NCBI GenBank assembly: GCA_002256935.1
Contig: NCGL01000033.1
Coordinates: forward strand, 1-55,101
Length of the DNA: 55,101 bases
Direction: 5' to 3'
DNA from: Bdellovibrio sp. 28-41-41
GTDB taxonomy: Bacteria > Bdellovibrionota > Bdellovibrionia > Bdellovibrionales > Bdellovibrionaceae
Shown one piece after another: positions 26,137-34,776 of this stretch. Position 1 is the stretch's first letter. Every line of letters begins with the position of its first letter. The translations under genes were made by a program, and so were the position numbers. The notes beneath the pieces were generated by a model. It was not told the DNA's origin, did not search any database, and worked only from the letters and a program-made list of their open reading frames with translations.

Positions 26137-27088
26137 AGTTTTCACCTCCTTCTTGTAATTTGAAAGATTCGTTTAGAACCGCATCACACTCGGCCCCAGG
26201 ATTGAGTTCGATCCACTCTCTTTCTGTTTTTAATTTTTCACCGTAGGCTTGGGCGCGAGATTGAGCTGTGGCAGCGACAGCTCCGAGAAGTCCGTTTTCG
26301 ACTCCACCCTTAGAGTTACCCATGATGTCGGTTTGCATACTCCCAGCAGCGAGTCCTCCTACAAATGTTGTGAGTACCTGCCCCGCAGTGTTCTTAAATC
26401 CGTCGGAGAAAACCTTTCCGCTGATTCCGGGCTGTCCTGCCTTATCAAGCGCAATAGCTGAAATGCGCTTGATCTGTCCGCTAGGCAATGAAATTTGATC
26501 GAACCGAATCTGAGCGCGATCTGTACCTCTTTGAAAGCTGGCTTGTCCGTAGAATCGTGTTCCCGCTGGAAGCTTCAAGCCCGAATCAGAAACTGAATCC
26601 AAAATGGACTCCGCCAAAATTGGAACAGGGTCTTGCGAAACAATCACCTTATCCATAAGTTTTAAGGCCACTCGAATGCCTGAACGTAGTTCGGTCTTTG
26701 CGTTGCCGCTCTTGGACCCAACAATCATTGATGTATTGTAATTGATCTGGCTCCCTCCTGATCCACTTGGTACTGTCACTCTTGGAGCAGCCCATAGAGC
26801 TTGTGCGGAATCTTGACCTTGAGGTGAATTTTGCGAACTTCCAGTTTCTAACTTCTTTTCTTCTGGGCGTTCAATCTTCTCCACAAATTCAATTGGAACG
26901 TCCGTTGGAAGCAAAAATACAACTGTCACGAAAATCACGATTCCAAAAACCGCCAAAAGCTTGATGGTCTTAAAATTCAAATCAAACTTTCTACTGAACG
27001 AATTCTCTTCGATGATCGAAGTTTTCATTCCTTTCTTGAGTCCCTTTATTTTTTCACTGACAAAGGAAAGTACCTTTTTTACTTCCAT
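26126..27088 (-). CDS. virB10: VirB10/TrbI-like type IV secretion channel protein
   Basis: A 320-aa protein. A cytoplasmic amino end is followed by one transmembrane helix (IKLLAVFGIVIFVTVVFLLP, about 42-61), a proline/serine-rich linker and a carboxy-terminal TrbI-type beta domain: SILDSVSDSGLKLPAGTRFYGQASF, then ISLPSGQIKRISAIALDKAGQPG and GFKNTAGQVLTTFVGG. VirB10 spans the periplasm and opens the outer membrane pore on energy signals from VirB4 and VirD4. It overlaps the VirB9-like gene by 10 nt. Confidence 0.8.
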   Translation of the reverse strand: MEVKKVLSFVSEKIKGLKKGMKTSIIEENSFSRKFDLNFKTIKLLAVFGIVIFVTVVFLLPTDVPIEFVEKIERPEEKKLETGSSQNSPQGQDSAQALWAAPRVTVPSGSGGSQINYNTSMIVGSKSGNAKTELRSGIRVALKLMDKVIVSQDPVPILAESILDSVSDSGLKLPAGTRFYGQASFQRGTDRAQIRFDQISLPSGQIKRISAIALDKAGQPGISGKVFSDGFKNTAGQVLTTFVGGLAAGSMQTDIMGNSKGGVENGLLGAVAATAQSRAQAYGEKLKTEREWIELNPGAECDAVLNESFKLQEGGENYEQ

Positions 27089-27789
27089 AGATCCGCCTCC
27101 GAAATTTGAAGTGAAACCGATTGCTCGGAATTGATCTCAATCGTTACGGGTTTTCCGGTTGCTAAATCAGACTTCGCGAGCGATATGCCTATTCGTAGTG
27201 GTTTGCCTTTTTCCACTTTAGAGTCGGACATAAAAAGGCTGTTGATGACTCTGGAATTTCCCAGTTGTCTAATCCAAACTGATTCAGGCTTAATCGTCGT
27301 TCGCAGATCTTGAGTTGATGTTAGAAGTGCATCAATCAAGATGAATCCGCTCGGACCTTGACCAATACGAACCACTGCAAGCTTTAAGTTCTTTTTAGTA
27401 GCTGATCGCGCAACACTTCGCCACTTCGTTTCTGGTTTTGGCGATTCCGGCTTTTTCAAGTAGACGATATAGTCGGCTTGATCCTGACTCCCAGACACAA
27501 GTCTGAGATTGAAACGCCTAAATCCCGTTACAAGATACAAATTGGTTTTTGCTCCGTAGCGAAGTGGTTTGATAGTTACCGCTTTGTCGAGATATTCGAT
27601 TTTGAAACCTGATTGATCACCGATGATCGCAGATTGAATAGTGTCTGGAAGTTGCAAGATCGTCGCAATTCCCAAAGCTGTCTTAACTGTCAAAATGTCA
27701 TCCTCTTTGACTTGTGTTTTTCTGATCTGCGCAAAGCCAGTCGTGGCTACAAGCAACGAAAAGACAAAAGAGAGTAGGCAAGATTTCAT
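27079..27789 (-). CDS. virB9: VirB9/TrbG-like outer channel protein
   Basis: A 236-aa exported protein. The signal peptide ends near TGFAQ (residue 21). The mature amino domain has the VirB9-type stretch ILTVKTALGIATILQLPDTIQSAIIGD, then a beta domain with KPLRYGAKTNLYLVT; this opening (a loading of the mating outer ring) is the family's hallmark. The carboxy part is beta-rich and ends with QISEADLWK. With VirB10 and a VirB7-like lipoprotein it should form the outer membrane core complex. It overlaps the next and previous genes. Confidence 0.75.
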   Translation of the reverse strand: MKSCLLSFVFSLLVATTGFAQIRKTQVKEDDILTVKTALGIATILQLPDTIQSAIIGDQSGFKIEYLDKAVTIKPLRYGAKTNLYLVTGFRRFNLRLVSGSQDQADYIVYLKKPESPKPETKWRSVARSATKKNLKLAVVRIGQGPSGFILIDALLTSTQDLRTTIKPESVWIRQLGNSRVINSLFMSDSKVEKGKPLRIGISLAKSDLATGKPVTIEINSEQSVSLQISEADLWK

Positions 27790-28376
27790 CGCGCAGCCTC
27801 CTCAGTTTCTTTTGTCACATACACACCCCAAGGGTTGATGACCGTCCGATCATCGACCGTGAACTGAAGCAATAAACGAAGCTCGGTTGCGGCCTTCAGA
27901 TTATCAAACTCAGTGATTCGATCAGCGAGCACGCTGATTCGTTTTTCTTTGAGATCAACTGTCACTGACTTAGGATAGACACGTTGGCGAACCTTTTTTT
28001 CTCGAACAAACTTCATCGTCTCTTGCATTGAGCGTTCAAATGCCGAAACCAATGACGGCAGGACGAAAAATTTCGCTTTTGTGAGTTCTTCGGAAATATT
28101 CTGCTCGTTCCACGAATAGCGGTGTCGAATATATTCTTTCGCAGCCGACTCGATTTGAGCGTCCGTGACTTTTGTTTCGATAGCGGCCACAGAGCCGCTG
28201 CTCTCCAATGCGATCACCGTTGGTCCCTGTTTAATCAGGTAGAGAACCAAAATGAGCATCAGAAATGTAACTGCAAGCAGAGCCCCCAAGAGAAATTTGA
28301 TATTCAAATTTTCTTCGGCGAACTCACGCATTGCTCTTGGATAGGAACTAAGTTGAATTGAAATTTTATCTTTCAT
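27786..28376 (-). CDS. virB8: VirB8/TraE-like inner membrane assembly protein
   Basis: A 196-aa protein with a short cytoplasmic head, one transmembrane helix (FLLGALLAVTFLMLILVLYLI, about 28-48) and a periplasmic domain of about 140 residues with helix then beta-strand pattern, as in the NTF2-like fold of VirB8 and TraE. A conserved-looking segment is RRIT-like ADRITEFDNL. VirB8 nucleates channel assembly. Assignment rests on size, topology and position between VirB6 and VirB9, with little sequence signature. It overlaps virB9 by 4 nt. Confidence 0.65.
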   Translation of the reverse strand: MKDKISIQLSSYPRAMREFAEENLNIKFLLGALLAVTFLMLILVLYLIKQGPTVIALESSGSVAAIETKVTDAQIESAAKEYIRHRYSWNEQNISEELTKAKFFVLPSLVSAFERSMQETMKFVREKKVRQRVYPKSVTVDLKEKRISVLADRITEFDNLKAATELRLLLQFTVDDRTVINPWGVYVTKETEEAAR

Positions 28377-28396
28377 ACAAACACCTCCTTTGACCT

Positions 28397-29269
28397 TTAA
28401 GATCGTTTATTTGTTGTTGAATGGGATTTTTGAGTGGGAACACTCCAAGCACGCGGCATAATGACCTGGGAAAGCTTCGCACCTTGCGCAAGCTTTGCGG
28501 CTGGAGCTACTGCGGTCAGAACGCCAGATACTGCTGTTGCTCCAATACTTGCGGCCGTCGATTGAACACCTTCGCCAATTAACGAACGCAAGATCCTCGG
28601 CGTAAATAGCAGCGCGATGGCAATGATGAAATTCATCGCCACAAGTGGCAGATAGGACTGTTCGTTTTCATAGATGAATCCGAACGAAACCGACTTCAGC
28701 ATTGCCGACAAAATCGCCCAGATGATCTTCCAAGATGCGACTTCAATAAGGCCCTTGTAGAGATTCGTTGTGATGTTCGCAGTGGACGGAAACATATAAC
28801 AAAGGATCATCAGCGGAGCCGCAATCGACAAAAGTCCCCAGTAAAAATAGTAGAGAACGACTGTCAGATACTTTGCGATATAGAGCAGAGCAAAACTTGC
28901 GAAGCTCAAAATCGCCATAAAGAATCCATCGAACTTCAGCAGCAAAACTTTTTTGGCGGCTGCATAGCCGAGAGATTTGTCTTGAGCTATCTTCATGAAG
29001 GCTTCAAGACCCGACATATCGTCAATCTTCGATGCAATCCCATCGCAAACATCTAAAATGAAGTTGGAAACTTCAGGAAATGAAACGATAAGTAAAGCAG
29101 CGACGAAGGCTCGCTTCAGAATGTCTGGATAGTTCGGGTCTCCTGATCTTAAAAAGCCAAAGATCACCGAGAACAGAATTGCGACAGGCAACATCAGGTA
29201 AAAAAGCTGACTCAGTCCCTGATAAAGATCCCGCACAAGAGTTCCTAGCACTTCGAGGTTTGGCATCAT
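28397..29269 (-). CDS. virB6: VirB6/TrbL-like polytopic channel protein
   Basis: A 290-aa protein with about six hydrophobic helices (for example LFYLMLPVAILFSVIFGFL, AFVAALLIVSFPEV, FDGFFMAILSFASFALLYIA, LSIAAPLMILCYMFP and LVAMNFIIAIALLFTPRI). The last 50 residues are alanine-rich and polar. VirB6 is the inner membrane channel component contacting the DNA substrate. ATG 29269 has a GGAGG ribosome site and overlaps the VirB5-like stop (ATGA). Confidence 0.72.
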   Translation of the reverse strand: MMPNLEVLGTLVRDLYQGLSQLFYLMLPVAILFSVIFGFLRSGDPNYPDILKRAFVAALLIVSFPEVSNFILDVCDGIASKIDDMSGLEAFMKIAQDKSLGYAAAKKVLLLKFDGFFMAILSFASFALLYIAKYLTVVLYYFYWGLLSIAAPLMILCYMFPSTANITTNLYKGLIEVASWKIIWAILSAMLKSVSFGFIYENEQSYLPLVAMNFIIAIALLFTPRILRSLIGEGVQSTAASIGATAVSGVLTAVAPAAKLAQGAKLSQVIMPRAWSVPTQKSHSTTNKRS

Positions 29270-29976
29270 TTGCCACCTCCCGAGCTATTAAGGCGCGGAA
29301 GTTTTGTTTCTTTAGGAAGGCTATCAAAACCCTTTGAGAGTCCCTGATAGTTCTCCTGAAAGTTCTGAGTCGAAAGCTTTTCCTTTCGAGTATCGTAGGC
29401 CATGTTTTGGGCCATAATCTTGAGCATCTGGCTTTGAGTGCGCAGAAGTTGCGTCGTGACACCGATCAAAACTCCGAGTGCTTGATTCTGAAGTTTTCCA
29501 GCTCCTTGAGGACTGACTACTTGAGCGTGATAAAGAATCTTGTCACGCTCTCGGTCCACTTGATCGGCGTAGTCGTAAAGATTGCGATTCATCGCAATGA
29601 CTTCAGAGACACTTTGATCTTGTGAGCGCATTAAGTCTTCATCCATGCCTTTTGGAACAACTCCGTAGACATCTTGAAGAGCGGCCAAAACACGATCTGC
29701 GTCCTTGAGATCTCCATAAACTCCAGGGTTGAAGTTAGGATTGATGATACGAATGACATCAATACCACTTCTGATTCCAGCGTTAAGATCACGCATTAGG
29801 TTCAAGGAGTCTTTTCCGTTTTCAAGAACACTTTGAAGTGTAGCTACGGTTTGAATCGCTTGCGCTAGAATCTGCACTAGAACTGCAACGTCTCCTCCAA
29901 AGAGGTCCGCTTTCGCGGACCTCGGGGAAAACATCATGACTGCGCACAGTAGAAATCCAATAATTTTGTTCTTCAT
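29266..29976 (-). CDS. virB5: VirB5/TrbJ-like exported conjugation protein
   Basis: A 236-aa protein with a signal peptide ending near RSAKADLF (residue 23). The mature part is almost entirely helical with coiled-coil character (VAVLVQILAQAIQTVATLQSVLENGKDSLNLMRDLN, and later a helical LLRTQSQMLKIMAQNMAYDTRKEK). This matches the TrbJ/VirB5 group, which sits at the pilus tip or assists pilus assembly. It overlaps the VirB4 gene by 4 nt. Confidence 0.7.
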   Translation of the reverse strand: MKNKIIGFLLCAVMMFSPRSAKADLFGGDVAVLVQILAQAIQTVATLQSVLENGKDSLNLMRDLNAGIRSGIDVIRIINPNFNPGVYGDLKDADRVLAALQDVYGVVPKGMDEDLMRSQDQSVSEVIAMNRNLYDYADQVDRERDKILYHAQVVSPQGAGKLQNQALGVLIGVTTQLLRTQSQMLKIMAQNMAYDTRKEKLSTQNFQENYQGLSKGFDSLPKETKLPRLNSSGGGK

Positions 29977-32435
29977 GCGGCCACCGCCTTCATGGAAGAA
30001 ACACCAAACGGTGCGATTTCTGCAGCCTTCATTAAAGCCGATTCGAGAGAGTGACCTTCTTCCCGCAGTTGATTCAGAAACTGATTGTCACGCGCATCTG
30101 ATGTCGAGATCCAGTATTCGAGCGGTGATGGCTCAATACGGATGATTTGACGGCTTTCTCCCTCCATCAGAAAGCCTTCGCTGAATTGTCCTTTCCGTTG
30201 TTCAAGACTTTGAATCAAGCGAAGTTCTTGAGAGTTAAGTTTTAACGCCTCTCGAAGTACGTTCGTATCTCCCTTTTGAAGCATCACTAGCTTTGTAGCC
30301 GTGTTGTTCAAAATTGCTGGACCCATACCACTTGCGATGATCTCTTCCACACCTTGGGTGATGAACGTGATTCCACTTCCGGTCTTACGAAAAGTACGGG
30401 CTGCATATTCCATAAAGGAGCTTGCAGCAGGGCTTTTCAAAAGTTCCCAGGCTTCGTCGAGAAGCACTCGCTTTGGAACGGTTCGATCCGTTTCAACTTG
30501 CTCCAGGATGAAGTTTGTCAAAATTAGGATCATCACTGATTGAAGATCTGGATACTGAGAAAGTCCTTTTAGATCGAAGGCGACAACAGATTTATCGACC
30601 GCAATTTTTCCGTCACCGTCTAGTAATTTTCCGTAAGGTGTTTTTCCAACCCAAGGAAAAAGAAGCTTTCCAATTCTTCGCAAAGACTCTTCAGAATCGC
30701 TTAGGCAATGCCGAGCCAAATCTGTCAACAAAGGCGAACGCGGTGTCGCCTCATTTCGGGCTTTTTCAAAGACTGTCGTTAAAGCTGCTTCAAGCTGAAC
30801 TCGATCAAATCGGTTCAACTTTTCACCATGATCTACAACCATCTGCTCGATGATACTTACGAAGCCTTTCAACCGATCTCCACTTGGAGGCTCCGCTGGA
30901 TTCAGTAGCTCAAATGGATTGATGACGTACTTCCCAGAAAGATTGATCTCGAAGTATTGACCACCCAGAACTTCGGTCATCTTTTTGTAAGATCCGCCGA
31001 TGTCGATTACATAAAGGCGACTTCCGCGAGCAATCTGCTGAAGCATCAAGAAGTTGTTGGCAAAACTTTTTCCTGACCCACTGGAGCCCGTTGTCAGCAC
31101 GTTGTAGTTGCTTAGGCGGGATGAATAAGGATCGTAAGAATACAGCGTTCCGAGGCGGGTTTTCGTAAGACAAACCGGATTCTCGTCTCCAGTCGCGGCT
31201 CCATAGAGCGGTAGGAAATCGACGAGATTGTGTGTCTTCATAGCCTTTGCGCGCACAAGGCTCAGTGGAGCGAGCGGCAAATCTGATTTGAACGCCTTCC
31301 AAGCTGCAACTGTCTCTTGAATTCCTTCAGATCCACTCAAAGTTTTAAAACGTGATAAAACCTCCTTGGTTCTTAGGTTCAATTTCTTTTCGCCTTCGGC
31401 GGTCGCTGACTCACGAAGAATCATAACCATCTCGGCTTGGTAAATACGCTGACCTGTTTCGATAAGTTCACGGATCAGATCTGTTGTTTGTGAAAGCCTG
31501 GATTCGGTCTCCAAATCTGAAACTCGGTTGCTGGCTGTGCTTGAAAGCGAATGCGCCATGCGACGTTTGCTTTCAAGAGCCTTCATCTCTTTAGCCTGGT
31601 CTTGGATTCGGAACGAAAAAATTAGCTCGTATTTGAATGGCAAAGCCAGAAATGAACTCATCATCCCACCGAAGGTCATCTCAGGAAGAGTTTTGAGGGT
31701 TAGAACTCGTGTTCGACGCTGATCTAAAATAAAATCTTCGCGATCAAGAATGAGATCACCGAACACAACCTGAGCCCTTGGAGAGATGTCGTCCAAATCT
31801 GTCAGTCGCGGCGAGATAGTCGGTTGCGCGATGTCTTGAGAGCGTTTGGGGTTGAAGTAGCTGTAAAGGATTTGAACAAGATCATCTCGCTCGCAACGAC
31901 TTGTTGAAAAACCAAGCGAAGAGAGAATGCCGATAGCACTCTCAATGGCTTGTCCGAGAGTCTGAACCTGATCCTCATAGTTTTTTTCAAATTCTGACGA
32001 AAACTTCTTTGTTTGACCGAAAGAAAACGCTTTGGGTTTTTGAACACCAGACGTTCTTAAGAAAAAGAACAGTCGTGGTCGAAAGATAGATTCGGCTTGA
32101 ATCTGATCGAGCAAGTGTTGTGATCGCTTTTCATCAAGACGTTTTAAGAACTCATTTTCTGTTGAGACCAATTTGCAGTGCTTCTTAAGGACCTCCTCGA
32201 AATCAGATTCGACTTTCACCAAGAACTGCGCTGTGGTTCCCTCTGGCAGAGAATTAGTAAATGCTCGAAGTCCTAATGTGAGTTGATTGATTCGAGATTC
32301 ATCGTAACACTCAATATCTAGCGGCAATAGCTCGATGCCAGCAGAGACTGAGCCGTCCGATAAAATGGCGTGTGGAATTGGATGCTGTTCAAACTCCCAA
32401 AATGGAAGTTGTTCGCACAATGCAGCTTCGATCAT
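29973..32435 (-). CDS. virB4: VirB4-family conjugation ATPase
   Basis: An 820-aa protein, the largest in the window. The amino half (about 1-400) is the CagE/TrbE-type domain. The ATPase half has Walker A TTGSSGSGKSFANN (about 453-466) and Walker B VPKRVLLDEAWELL (about 655-668), then the conserved TFITQGVEEI, all typical of VirB4/TraC. It powers pilus assembly and substrate translocation. As no VirB11 is visible, it and VirD4 are the only energy sources seen. It overlaps neighbours by 4 nt on both sides. Confidence 0.9.
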   Translation of the reverse strand: MIEAALCEQLPFWEFEQHPIPHAILSDGSVSAGIELLPLDIECYDESRINQLTLGLRAFTNSLPEGTTAQFLVKVESDFEEVLKKHCKLVSTENEFLKRLDEKRSQHLLDQIQAESIFRPRLFFFLRTSGVQKPKAFSFGQTKKFSSEFEKNYEDQVQTLGQAIESAIGILSSLGFSTSRCERDDLVQILYSYFNPKRSQDIAQPTISPRLTDLDDISPRAQVVFGDLILDREDFILDQRRTRVLTLKTLPEMTFGGMMSSFLALPFKYELIFSFRIQDQAKEMKALESKRRMAHSLSSTASNRVSDLETESRLSQTTDLIRELIETGQRIYQAEMVMILRESATAEGEKKLNLRTKEVLSRFKTLSGSEGIQETVAAWKAFKSDLPLAPLSLVRAKAMKTHNLVDFLPLYGAATGDENPVCLTKTRLGTLYSYDPYSSRLSNYNVLTTGSSGSGKSFANNFLMLQQIARGSRLYVIDIGGSYKKMTEVLGGQYFEINLSGKYVINPFELLNPAEPPSGDRLKGFVSIIEQMVVDHGEKLNRFDRVQLEAALTTVFEKARNEATPRSPLLTDLARHCLSDSEESLRRIGKLLFPWVGKTPYGKLLDGDGKIAVDKSVVAFDLKGLSQYPDLQSVMILILTNFILEQVETDRTVPKRVLLDEAWELLKSPAASSFMEYAARTFRKTGSGITFITQGVEEIIASGMGPAILNNTATKLVMLQKGDTNVLREALKLNSQELRLIQSLEQRKGQFSEGFLMEGESRQIIRIEPSPLEYWISTSDARDNQFLNQLREEGHSLESALMKAAEIAPFGVSSMKAVAA

Positions 32436-32755
32436 TGTTCACCTCCTTTTTTAAATCTGCGGTACTGCCTATCAATCGTGTTGGCCGCAAAAACCGTTGG
32501 TGAAATGAAATGCTCGAAAAAGTGTTGAAGGTACTGATCGGGTTTTCCTTTTTTGAAAAAGAAAAGAGTAAGTCCCAAGAGCAAGCTTGTTCCGAACACC
32601 ATTGGGATTTTGAAACTTGTCGAGCCAAAAATTAGATTTTGAGCCGAAAGATTGAGAAGAAGGACAAGAACATCTGAAAGTTCAAGTCCCAGAATTTTGT
32701 TTTTTGTTTCGAGAGTGCGAGGCACTGTCGAAGTTAGAATTGATTCGTCATTCAT
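32432..32755 (-). CDS. virB3: VirB3/TrbD-like small membrane protein
   Basis: A 107-aa protein. The start ATG at 32755 overlaps the VirB2-like stop (TAATG). It has a soluble head with NDESILTSTVPRTLETKNKILGLELSDVLVLLL, then two adjacent hydrophobic helices (about 27-42 and 48-66) and a charged tail. This fits VirB3, a short two-helix protein that partners VirB4 and is encoded just upstream of it here. Confidence 0.72.
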   Translation of the reverse strand: MNDESILTSTVPRTLETKNKILGLELSDVLVLLLNLSAQNLIFGSTSFKIPMVFGTSLLLGLTLFFFKKGKPDQYLQHFFEHFISPTVFAANTIDRQYRRFKKGGEQ

Positions 32756-33039
32756 TATCGCACCGTCTGCGAAATGAAGTTGACGATAGCCTCCGCACCG
32801 AATCCCACGATTGTCGCGATGATTGCGTACCAAAGATGTGTCTTCGATTTGTCATTGCCAGACATCATTGAAAATGCAGCCCAGGCAATGGCACAGATCG
32901 AAAGCGATGGGAGAATAACTCGCGTGAGCTTTGTCTGAATCCCCATGAGAGAGGATTCAACGCTGGCGAATCCAATCTCAGGAACGATAAAGATCAGAGC
33001 TGTTAGCACAGCATAGAAAAAGAATTGATTTCGGTTCAT
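32755..33039 (-). CDS. virB2: VirB2/TrbC-like pilin
   Basis: A 94-aa protein. The start at 33039 is supported by AAAAAAGGAGGT directly upstream; the open frame runs further without a ribosome site. A long signal sequence (about 1-27) is followed by a mature part with two hydrophobic helices (ILPSLSICAIAWAAFSMMSG and WYAIIATIVGFGAEAIVNFIS) separated by a short polar loop, the classic conjugative pilin layout. It should build the mating pilus. Confidence 0.78.
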   Translation of the reverse strand: MNRNQFFFYAVLTALIFIVPEIGFASVESSLMGIQTKLTRVILPSLSICAIAWAAFSMMSGNDKSKTHLWYAIIATIVGFGAEAIVNFISQTVR

Positions 33040-33064
33040 ATTTTTACCTCCTTTTTTAGATTGA

Positions 33065-33478
33065 TTAAGAAGCAATGGCGTCCTCCCCAGAGATGTTCTT
33101 GTCTGGAAACAGGCAAAGAAAGATAGGTTCAGGCAGAAGCTGCACTCGAAGTGAGATGAAGCTTCCTGCGAGTTTTCCTTCGCCAATTCGATTCCAGTGG
33201 GAACGCATTTCACCAGTGGGAAGTTGGTATTCCTCAAGACTTAAAACGGTGTACTTGGTGTCATCTTTGTCGTCTGGAACGACGAAGTAGCTGTTGTTAG
33301 GAAAAACAAAAAGCTTCAGTCGAAACTTTTTGCTTCCGTGTTTCATGAAAGCGATTCCGACACTTTCGCCCTCGATGATTTCACCACTAGATGTAACTTC
33401 ACCTGTGTAAACACCAAAACGATCCGTTTTACGAATTGGAACGACATTGCCGAATGGAAAGTCTGATGAGTTACTCAT
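33065..33478 (-). CDS. Element-borne soluble protein of unknown function
   Basis: A 137-aa protein, started at ATG 33478 because it overlaps the stop of the preceding gene (ATGA). It has no signal peptide and is predicted to be beta-rich (IRKTDRFGVYTGEVTSSGEIIEG, then KFRLKLFVFPNNSYFVVPDD). It is encoded between the zinc-ribbon protein and the pilin, near the head of the conjugation operon. No family is recognised. Its position suggests a regulatory or assembly role specific to this element type. Confidence 0.55.
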   Translation of the reverse strand: MSNSSDFPFGNVVPIRKTDRFGVYTGEVTSSGEIIEGESVGIAFMKHGSKKFRLKLFVFPNNSYFVVPDDKDDTKYTVLSLEEYQLPTGEMRSHWNRIGEGKLAGSFISLRVQLLPEPIFLCLFPDKNISGEDAIAS

Positions 33479-33726
33479 ACAGCGAACCTTTCCATGTCGC
33501 ACATCTCGACGACATCTTCGGTCCAGCCGCATTCCGAGCAAGTGAGATAGCCGCTCTGAAAATCAGTGAGGCCTCCACACTCAGGACACTCTTCTCCATC
33601 AAGCGGAGGACCTGATTTTCTAAAGTTCAGAAAACGACGCTTCATCGCAGGCTCTTCACGAGTCTGATACAAAGGCTCGTCATCCCGTCGATAGATTGGA
33701 TTTTTGTCTTTAAGTGTTCGTGACAT
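33475..33726 (-). CDS. Zinc-ribbon protein near the head of the conjugation operon
   Basis: An 83-aa protein. GGAGGAG lies upstream of ATG 33726, which overlaps the preceding stop (TAATG). The amino half is basic and polar. A Cys4 zinc ribbon is clear: EECPECGGLTDF then YLTCSECGWTEDV (about residues 45-70). Such ribbons bind nucleic acid or protein. A regulatory part in transfer is plausible. Confidence 0.65.
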   Translation of the reverse strand: MSRTLKDKNPIYRRDDEPLYQTREEPAMKRRFLNFRKSGPPLDGEECPECGGLTDFQSGYLTCSECGWTEDVVEMCDMERFAV

Positions 33727-33935
33727 TAGTTGCTCCTCCATTGCTCAGAGGAATTTGGTCTGACCTTTTTAGACTCAAGCTGCTGCCAAGTTTGAAAATC
33801 CAGTTCGTCGGATGTCGCGAATGCCATTTTCACTCGCTGCCAAAGCGAAGGCTGTTCAGCCTTTTCTAGTGGAATGAGAGCAAGGTTGAGCATGGTCTCT
33901 TGCTTAGATTGTTTTTGATTTTGGTTTGCATTCAT
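33726..33935 (-). CDS. Small hydrophilic first gene of the conjugation operon
   Basis: A 69-aa protein with a strong AAAGGAGGTG ribosome site. It has a Gln/Asn/Lys-rich head and a short amphipathic middle (QPSLWQRVKMAFATSDELDFQTWQQLE). No family is recognised. It is the first frame after the structured leader and its stop overlaps the zinc-ribbon start. Confidence 0.55.
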   Translation of the reverse strand: MNANQNQKQSKQETMLNLALIPLEKAEQPSLWQRVKMAFATSDELDFQTWQQLESKKVRPNSSEQWRSN

Positions 33936-34098
33936 AAATGCACCTCCTTTGTTCGAGTTGTGAGCCGCGCTAATCGCGGCTTTCGAGGAGATGTAAGAGC
34001 AAAAGAGATGGCTCGTTGGCTTAATGAGAAGCCAAATTAGCTAAGCTGCTGAATCGAATGAGGAAGTGAAAATGAGAATTGAAATACAGAATGAGCCC
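33936..34098 (-). promoter_or_regulatory. Structured leader of the conjugation operon
   Basis: No gene is seen. Two hairpins lie here: AGCCGCG-CTAAT-CGCGGCT (33963-33981) and TTGGCTT-AATGAG-AAGCCAA (34016-34035). Read on the minus strand they would sit in the 5' untranslated region of the operon, before a GGAGGT ribosome site. They could serve as an attenuator or an mRNA stabiliser. I see no convincing -10/-35 pair. Confidence 0.35.
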
Positions 34099-34209
34099 AG
34101 GGTGGCGGAAACTCGCCACCCTAGTTACGTGATTTCAAAAGTATTTTGAATAGATAGAACAATACAGGAGGATGGTGGAAATCCGCCACTGGCGATTCCT
34201 ATCACCACG
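34099..34209. repeat. REP-like hairpin pair, copy 1
   Basis: Hairpin A is AGGGTGGCG-GAAACT-CGCCACCCT (34099-34122). A degenerate hairpin B with GGTGG...CCGCCACTGGCG...ATCACC follows (about 34171-34207). The order, spacing and sequence match copy 2 at 36495-36610, and both copies lie just downstream of a LysR 3' end on the minus strand. Confidence 0.6.
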
Positions 34210-34219
34210 CCCTTGAATT

Positions 34220-34560
34220 CTAGTTCCCTATAAAATTAAAACGATTTCGTAGTGTGAGACTCGACATTTCAATAAAAGATTTGATCGTAGCTGGAACATA
34301 CTTCTGAGCCGGATAAACAAAATGCATTGGAGCAATTTCAGACGACCATTCCCGCAAGACGGGAACAAGTTTTCCAGATTTAATTTCGGATTCACACAAA
34401 AATGAGGGCAACAATGCAATTCCGGCTCCCTCAAGCGCTAAACCATGCGCGAGGCTCATATTGTTAACGGCAATTTTTTCAGTGAGCGCAACATTAATGG
34501 AGTGTTTTCCATTTTTCAGGTGCCAGCCATCAATTGACAGTGGAGTGAAATGCACTGCGG
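34220..34560 (-). pseudogene. LysR-family regulator, carboxy-terminal fragment (duplicate of 36642-37541)
   Basis: About 112 residues from VHFTPLSIDGW to the end are nearly identical to the carboxy end of the intact LysR protein at 36642-37541 (shared stretches NNMSLAHGLALEGAG and ALLPSFLCESEIKSGK). The DNA-binding domain and most of the effector domain are missing. Upstream of about 34556 the frame stays open (to 34756) but no longer resembles LysR. It has no start of its own, so it is a remnant of a duplicated or recombined gene. Confidence 0.75.
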
Positions 34561-34766
34561 CTTTTGTAAACTGGCTACTGCAAAATTCAAAAACCAAAGA
34601 TTTTGCCACTAGTTTTCCATTTGAATACACCAATAGTGAATTTGATTTTAATGGTTCAAAAGCTTTTTGGTCCTTTTTGAATAATAAGTTCAAGGCCCTT
34701 AAGCATGGGATTGACGAAGTTCTCTCTTTAGAGAATTTTGATGAAGATCTGAACAAGAAACCATAA
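34545..34766 (+). pseudogene. Possible carboxy-terminal fragment of an unidentified gene
   Basis: On the plus strand, after the junction with the LysR fragment, a frame reads FVNWLLQNSKTKDFATSFPF and later FNGSKAFWSFLNNKFKALKH, ending at 34766. The composition is protein-like, with aromatic and charged residues well mixed, and no start codon belongs to it. It may be the tail of a gene whose front was lost at the same breakpoint. I do not recognise the family. Confidence 0.3.
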
Positions 34767-34776
34767 AGAACTTATT

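Noticed and set aside
29073..29462. 129-aa minus-strand frame across the VirB5/VirB6 junction
   Set aside because: Arg/Ser-rich shadow of two real, start/stop-coupled genes.
30910..31302. 130-aa minus-strand frame inside virB4
   Set aside because: It covers the Walker A region of VirB4 out of frame and has no ribosome site or family resemblance.
34561..34756. Upstream part of the minus-strand frame containing the LysR fragment, as an unusual fusion regulator
   Set aside because: The added 65 residues are Ser/Lys/Phe-rich, have no domain, and lie opposite a more protein-like plus-strand frame; a breakpoint explains it better.
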